64,000 bases of DNA from Lachnospiraceae bacterium. Lineage in GTDB: Bacteria > Bacillota > Clostridia > Lachnospirales > Lachnospiraceae. The translations under genes and the position numbers were made by a program. Of the stretch, positions 58,736 through 64,000 are shown in pieces. The DNA lies in the NCBI GenBank assembly GCA_015057445.1, contig SVEI01000005.1, positions 1 to 64,000 of the forward strand, written 5' to 3'. How positions within the stretch are numbered: position 1 is the first letter of the stretch; each line of letters begins with the position of its first letter. Under the pieces are notes generated by a model. That model did no database searches, was not told the origin of the DNA, and saw only the letters and a list, made by a program, of their open reading frames with translations.

Positions 58736-60454
58736 CTAAATATTTATCTCATATCTCTCACTGCCGAATTTTGCACGAATAATCTTATGATTATATGTTA
58801 AACCATTGTAGGCCAAGCATATTTTTGTTCGTAGCTTTTTCTCTTTAATTGGCTCCAAATACTTCTTTAGTGGAATCTCATCCATAACTCTGTATTCCAG
58901 CTTCCATCCACTCAAGAATTTGTGAGCATCGTTAATTGACAGTTTTCTTTTTCGTTTTCTAAATATACCCTTCCCTGGATTTAAATTTTGAAGAGTAGCA
59001 ACTCCGGTGGTGGTTGTTGTAAACACCATCTCGCAACCTGGGAATTTCTCTAAGAGAGTATCAAACATAAGTCTTATTACACTTGGCGACATATAGTTAA
59101 ATGCATCATTACACACAAACAAAACGCCTTGATTTCGTTTACACTCAATCTCATTAATCCAAGACAAATCACCTTCACTTCGACCAACAGTTATCTCTCT
59201 TGAATTAACTCCATACATACGACGCCTAACCGCCATAGTATTATGGGTATCTATGCTATACCATCTAATTCTACCATTGTCCACTCGATTAAACATATTG
59301 TCTAGTCTACATCCCACATTAACTATCGTACAATTTGGATACTGATTTATGTATCGCTTCACCATAGTATCACAGGCAACATATCTTGCCATGGTAATAA
59401 GATTCTTGTATTCACTTTTAACCTTCGGTAGCTTAGTTCCCACCAAAGACTTTTTGTTGTCATATATAAATTTGAGAGTCCAATCATCCTTCATTACTTC
59501 TGGATAATTCTTGGTCCAATCAGAAATACGCTTTAAGGGAACCAAGTTAGGAAGGGATGCTTTGTAAGTTCCTGCAACAACGTCCACTAAATATTTGTAT
59601 CCCATCAGAGCATTTTGAGACTTGGAGTGAATAATAAAGTTATGATTTTCCTCTTCAAATTCGAAAAGTCTTACATTGATTCCCTGTGATTTGGCTCTAT
59701 TATAAAAATTCCTTGCATAGCCATTAAACATATCATATGTCCCAGAAAACAACACCATATCATCACAGATATCTGTTAAATCTTCTTCATAATACGGACT
59801 TGTATAAATAGTCTTAACGGCATAATCCTTAACCCAATAAGTATTTATGAAATCTTTAGCTCCATCACTGAAGAAATATCTATTCTCATAAAAAACATTT
59901 TCTCTAATTTGCTTCTCAAGCTCCTTATCAAAGAACTCTGTATCCATAGCCGGTGACAGCATTATAAGCTGATCCGGTTTCCTAAGACCATCCTCCCATG
60001 CTAGGTGTGTAAGGGAAAGTGCCAAACCAGCCCCTGATGAATCTCCAAGAAGAATAATCTTTTCCACATCAAAGCTCTTAGAGAAATTAGCATATGACTT
60101 ACAAAGCATATCAAAAAGCTCTCTACAAGAATACTCTGGTGCAAGTGGGTACATAGGCACATAAAGTCCTTTTCCTGTCTCTAAAGCAAGATCAGTAACC
60201 ATCTTCCACTGCTCTTGTGATATATTTTTACACATACAGCTACCATATATATAGATAATGTACTCACCATCAAATCCAGCCTTTGGCACTAAACGATAAC
60301 TTTTACATCCAGCATCCTTAAGCTCTGTAACCTCGAACTTTTTCTCTACATAGCTAGGAAGCTTATGATAGTACTTTTTCCTGTTCTTAAGCGCTAGTCC
60401 CTTAAGCTTCTCTTTATCCATCTTCAATTTTCTGTGGGATATTCTCTTACTCAT
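58736..60454 (-). CDS. Alpha/beta-hydrolase-3 fused to LCM-type class I methyltransferase
   Basis: N-half GDSSGAGLALSLTH, GTYDMF, EENHNF; C-half YPNCTIVNVGCRLDNMFNRV, YSIDTHNTMAVRR. Confidence 0.82.
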   Translation of the reverse strand: MSKRISHRKLKMDKEKLKGLALKNRKKYYHKLPSYVEKKFEVTELKDAGCKSYRLVPKAGFDGEYIIYIYGSCMCKNISQEQWKMVTDLALETGKGLYVPMYPLAPEYSCRELFDMLCKSYANFSKSFDVEKIILLGDSSGAGLALSLTHLAWEDGLRKPDQLIMLSPAMDTEFFDKELEKQIRENVFYENRYFFSDGAKDFINTYWVKDYAVKTIYTSPYYEEDLTDICDDMVLFSGTYDMFNGYARNFYNRAKSQGINVRLFEFEEENHNFIIHSKSQNALMGYKYLVDVVAGTYKASLPNLVPLKRISDWTKNYPEVMKDDWTLKFIYDNKKSLVGTKLPKVKSEYKNLITMARYVACDTMVKRYINQYPNCTIVNVGCRLDNMFNRVDNGRIRWYSIDTHNTMAVRRRMYGVNSREITVGRSEGDLSWINEIECKRNQGVLFVCNDAFNYMSPSVIRLMFDTLLEKFPGCEMVFTTTTTGVATLQNLNPGKGIFRKRKRKLSINDAHKFLSGWKLEYRVMDEIPLKKYLEPIKEKKLRTKICLAYNGLTYNHKIIRAKFGSERYEINI

Positions 60455-60475
60455 AAAAGCCTCTAATCCTGTTAA

Positions 60476-61498
60476 TTATCTATCATTATATCCATTTGGA
60501 TTCATACTTTGCCATCTATAGGAATCCTGACACATCCTATCTAAATCATAAACCGCCTCCCAGCCAAGCTCCTCCTTTGCTTTTGTAGGATCGGCATAAC
60601 AGGTGGCAATATCTCCTGGACGTCTAGGTTTTATCTCATATTTTATAGTCTTTCCGCAAGCCTTCTCGTATGCCTTAACAACCTGAAGAACACTATATCC
60701 TGTTCCTGTTCCAAGATTATATATAGAAAGACCACTTCCATCTTCTATTTTCTTAATTGCCTTTACATGTCCCTTCGCAAGGTCCACTACATGTATATAG
60801 TCTCTAACGCCAGTTCCATCAGGAGTATCATAATCATCCCCGAATACACCTAGACATTCCAATTTACCAACTGCAACCTTTGAAATGTATGGAACCAAGT
60901 TATTTGGAATTCCACTTGGATCTTCACCTATCAATCCACTTTCATGTGCTCCAATAGGATTAAAATATCTAAGCAGTACCACATTCCATTCATTGTCCGC
61001 CTTATATATATCAGAAAGCATCTGCTCAAGCATACTCTTGGTATGTCCATAAGGATTTGTTATCTCACCCTTTGGGCAGCTTTCAGTTATTGGAATCTCC
61101 TTAGGATCTCCATAAACTGTAGCTGATGAACTAAATATTATGTTCTTAACTCCATGGTCCATCATAACCTTACATAGATTAAGCGTTCCAGTAATATTAT
61201 TATTGTAATAATCCCAAGGCTTAGAAACAGATTCTCCCACCGCCTTGAGACCTGCAAAATGTATAACCGCATCAATCTTCTCTGATTCAAATACTCCATT
61301 CAATCCATCCACATCAAGTAAGTCAATAGGATAAAATGGTATACTATTTCCAGTTATCTTTTCGATTCTTCTAACAGCTTCTTTACTTGAATTAATCAAG
61401 TTATCTAAAATAATAACTCTATATCCTGCCTGAAGCAGTTCTACACATGTATGACTTCCTATAAAGCCGGCTCCGCCAGTTACCAGTATATTCATCTC
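60476..61498 (-). CDS. galE: UDP-glucose 4-epimerase
   Basis: MNILVTGGAGFIGSHTCVELL, YGHTK, GTGTGYSVLQVV. Start at MNIL preferred over the ORF start. Confidence 0.96.
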   Translation of the reverse strand, partial: EMNILVTGGAGFIGSHTCVELLQAGYRVIILDNLINSSKEAVRRIEKITGNSIPFYPIDLLDVDGLNGVFESEKIDAVIHFAGLKAVGESVSKPWDYYNNNITGTLNLCKVMMDHGVKNIIFSSSATVYGDPKEIPITESCPKGEITNPYGHTKSMLEQMLSDIYKADNEWNVVLLRYFNPIGAHESGLIGEDPSGIPNNLVPYISKVAVGKLECLGVFGDDYDTPDGTGVRDYIHVVDLAKGHVKAIKKIEDGSGLSIYNLGTGTGYSVLQVVKAYEKACGKTIKYEIKPRRPGDIATCYADPTKAKEELGWEAVYDLDRMCQDSYRWQSMNPNGYNDR

Positions 61499-61684
61499 TA
61501 TCCTCCAACATCTCACTACTATTACTCATAGCTAGTATTAATTATATCACATATTAATTGGCAACGAAAGATTTTATTTACATGTTACAAAGTAACTTCG
61601 AGATAGGAATAATCTCCAGGCTCATAATACAAAGATTTTGTAAGTTTGCCCCTTTTTACATTTTTCACAAAGCAAAGAAAACTC

Positions 61685-61727
61685 TGAAACGTAGCATTTA
61701 AGCCACTTTCAGAGTTTTCTCTTTGCT
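61685..61727 (-). terminator. Terminator-like hairpin downstream of tRNA-Leu
   Basis: gaaaactctgaaa...ctttcagagttttc stem. Confidence 0.65.
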
Positions 61728-61736
61728 ATTATTCAA

Positions 61737-61820
61737 TGCAGATGACGGGACTTGAACCCGAACCCACTTACGTGGACATGAACCTGAATCATGCGCGTAT
61801 GCCAATTCCGCCACATCTGC
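61737..61820 (-). tRNA. tRNA-Leu (anticodon CAG)
   Basis: Minus strand GCAGATGTGGCGGAATTGGCATACGCG CATGA TTCAGGT TCATG ... GGTTCAAGTCC CGTCATCTGCA; long variable arm; CCA not encoded. Confidence 0.93.
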
Positions 61821-61910
61821 TTACAGCATATAGCATCATAACATTTTTGCGTTCAAGTTGTCAATCATCATATTCTATGAAAAAATGTATATAATTATCG
61901 TCTTAGTATA

Positions 61911-63011
61911 CTATTGAGCAGCGTCTGTAGCTGTTGCCTGTACTGGTGTTGCATTCTCAAGAAGGAAATCTACAACCTTTTCTGCTAATGTGTAGTACGC
62001 TACATCCTCTGATGAATAAGAATCATTGAAAGTTGCCTCGTCTGTTATACCAAGTGTCTCCATCATTTCCTTCTTATATGCAGCGATTTCTTCATCAGTT
62101 ACACTAATCTTTTCAGCATTAGCTACTGCACACACAACAATCTTTTCAGTCATATATGACTTTACTACTTCTGCTACATATGATTCGAAATCTTCAACAG
62201 ACTGCATACCATAGAAACCTACAACGTAATCCTTTAACTCATAACCACTACTAGCAGCCTCTGCCTCTACCTGATCTACTGTATCATCAATAAGTTCCTG
62301 CATATCCTTCTGTGGATACTCATTGATTGTAGTTGAATCAATAAGCGCTGTCATAATTGCTGTCTTGTTTTGATCTTCATCACCCTTTGCAGCATTCTCT
62401 GTCATAGTAGTCATAAGATACTCTTCATACTCTGCAATAGTTTTATACTCTGTGTTAGCTGCAACAAATGCATCATTGTATTCTGGTAAAGCTTTCTCAA
62501 TCTTAGCATTGATAGTTATAGTAAATACTGCATCCTTTCCTGCAAGTTCCTCAGTATACTGCTCTGGGAAAGTTACATTAATATCAAATGTCTCACCTAC
62601 GCTGTGACCCATAATCTGCTCTTCAAAGCCTTCAATCATCATACCTGAGCCAAGTGTAAGCTCATATCCAGCTCCCTCTGTTGATCCACCAGCAAACTCT
62701 TCTCCATCAACCTTTCCTACAAAGTCGATATTTACTGTGTCTCCGTCATTAGCTACCCCTGATGTTACCTCTGTGCTTGTTGAATGTGCATCAAGTAAGC
62801 TATCTACCTGATACTGCACATCATCTTCTGTGATTACAGTCTTAATCTCAGTATATTCAATGCCCTTATACTCGCCAAGAGTACAATATCCTGAATATTT
62901 ACTTACCATATCCTCTACAACCTTTTCATCCTTTTTACCACAACCTGTAGTAAGCACTAAGCTGGCTGTGATAGTAAAGATAAGCCCAAGCTTCTTTAAG
63001 TTCTTCTTCAT
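61911..63011 (-). CDS. Trigger-factor-like FKBP peptidyl-prolyl isomerase lipoprotein
   Basis: Lipobox LTTGC; GDTVNIDFVGKVDGEEFAGGSTEGAGYELTLGSGMMIEGFEEQIMGHSVGE FKBP core; Tig-like C-domain. Confidence 0.9.
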   Translation of the reverse strand: MKKNLKKLGLIFTITASLVLTTGCGKKDEKVVEDMVSKYSGYCTLGEYKGIEYTEIKTVITEDDVQYQVDSLLDAHSTSTEVTSGVANDGDTVNIDFVGKVDGEEFAGGSTEGAGYELTLGSGMMIEGFEEQIMGHSVGETFDINVTFPEQYTEELAGKDAVFTITINAKIEKALPEYNDAFVAANTEYKTIAEYEEYLMTTMTENAAKGDEDQNKTAIMTALIDSTTINEYPQKDMQELIDDTVDQVEAEAASSGYELKDYVVGFYGMQSVEDFESYVAEVVKSYMTEKIVVCAVANAEKISVTDEEIAAYKKEMMETLGITDEATFNDSYSSEDVAYYTLAEKVVDFLLENATPVQATATDAAQ

Positions 63012-63145
63012 TTCTTCATTTCCCTTCTATTATTAATTAAATTTCACTAAATAAAATAGCACTTTAATTTTTATATCACATTTTTATATAAAAATAAAGA
63101 ATCTTTTGCGATTTTCACATATAAATCACATAAATACCATTTGTA

Positions 63146-63161
63146 ATACTACATATAGTGT
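63146..63161. promoter_or_regulatory. NrdR-box-like site (distal)
   Basis: ATACTACATATAGTGT, 14/16 to ACACTATATATAGTGT by hand. Confidence 0.5.
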
Positions 63162-63277
63162 ATAAAAAATAAATTTCAAGAACAAACCACTACATAGTGA
63201 ATGTTTATTCATCCCTCTGAAACCCTTATAAATCAAGGCTTTACAAGCTTTTTTACCCTCTGAAGTTTACATAAAAA

Positions 63278-63324
63278 TCGCAACATCTAGTTATTTTTTC
63301 TCAAAAAAACACAATATTTAGTAC
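63278..63324. promoter_or_regulatory. Tandem NrdR-box-like sites upstream of nrdD promoter
   Basis: acacaatatttagtac (63309-63324) and weaker tcgcaacatctagtta (63278-63293), starts 31 bp apart. Confidence 0.5.
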
Positions 63325-63332
63325 TTTTTCTC

Positions 63333-63361
63333 TTTACAACCTAATACTCCTTTGTTATAAT
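63333..63361 (+). promoter_or_regulatory. nrdD promoter
   Basis: TTTACA (63333-63338)-17-TATAAT (63356-63361). Confidence 0.75.
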
Positions 63362-63494
63362 GAGTACACTGCACGAAGAAGCGGTTAAAATTAAATTCTT
63401 TAAAACATTTACTTGCATAAGCCTTCCACATTTGGAAGGCTTATGTATCGACATAATACAAGGATTTAGGAACAACAAGAAAAGGGGAGGACAC

Positions 63495-64000
63495 ATGAAG
63501 GTAATTAAAAGAGATGGTCATACCGTAACATATGATCGTTCAAAAATCATTATCGCCATCCAGAAGGCAAATGCAGAGGTTGAACCTTGCGAGAAAATTT
63601 CAGAGGAAAAAATCGAGGAAATTGTTCAGGGAATCGAAGCTAAGAATCGTAGCAGAATGTTAGTTGAGGACATTCAGGATATCATCGAACAAAAGCTTAT
63701 GGATGAAAGAAAGTTCGTTTTAGCTAAGACCTACATTATATATCGTTATACAAGAGAGCTTGTTCGTAAGGCTAATACTACTGACGATTCTATATTAAGC
63801 CTTATTCAGAATCGTAATAAGGATGTTATGGAGGAAAACTCAAATAAGAACGCAACTGTAGCTTCAACTCAGAGAGATCTTATTGCAGGTGAGGTATCCA
63901 AGGACCTTACAAGAAGAGTTCTTCTTCCTGAAAAGATTTCAAAAGCTCACGACGAAGGTGTTTTACACTTCCATGACGCAGACTATTTCTTACAGCCTAT
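63495..64000 (+). CDS. nrdD: Anaerobic ribonucleoside-triphosphate reductase, N-terminal part (cut by window end)
   Basis: ATG after aaaggggagg; translated start MKVIKRDGHTVTYDRSKIIIAIQKANAEVEP is an ATP-cone; open to window end. Confidence 0.9.
   Translation, partial: MKVIKRDGHTVTYDRSKIIIAIQKANAEVEPCEKISEEKIEEIVQGIEAKNRSRMLVEDIQDIIEQKLMDERKFVLAKTYIIYRYTRELVRKANTTDDSILSLIQNRNKDVMEENSNKNATVASTQRDLIAGEVSKDLTRRVLLPEKISKAHDEGVLHFHDADYFLQP

Noticed and set aside
1-64000. Prophage, IS element, integron or defence island
   Set aside because: No transposase, integrase, phage structural, restriction or CRISPR-Cas proteins are recognisable in the ORF track.

Overview
This 64 kb window reads as chromosomal backbone of an anaerobic Firmicute, most likely Lachnospiraceae. 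That placement is inferred from protein style, ChW repeats and gene content; no database was searched. Most genes lie on the minus strand. Recognisable modules: trpS and an ABC-F ATPase; a heterodimeric ABC exporter; an NCS2 purine permease with ppk, ppx, folBK, folP, an HD protein and folC; a solitary divergent ClpX with GDPD and proC; a histone-H1-like DUF6465 protein; PilZ; a ChW-repeat surface protein; reverse rubrerythrin with a Fur/PerR-type box; murF; CYTH; a LytS-type kinase lacking its His; an FMN-riboswitch-controlled ribDE-BA-H operon; a MacAB-like export cluster with two ATPases, one FtsX permease, two adaptors and two paralogous lipoproteins; a GGDEF-EAL protein; GH25; a NatAB system with a CPBP fusion; an esterase-methyltransferase fusion; galE; tRNA-Leu(CAG); a trigger-factor-like lipoprotein; and the start of nrdD. 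I saw no transposase, prophage or CRISPR array. The best candidates for something undescribed are: (1) a compact 5' leader before folBK with two mutually exclusive pairings, one of which hides the RBS; (2) a nested structured element next to trpS; (3) a roughly 60-nt sRNA candidate with its own promoter and terminator; (4) the two-ATPase MacAB-like cluster in which one ATPase carries an AbrB-like tail; (5) an alpha/beta-hydrolase-LCM methyltransferase fusion; and (6) a LytS-like sensor with the phosphoacceptor His replaced.
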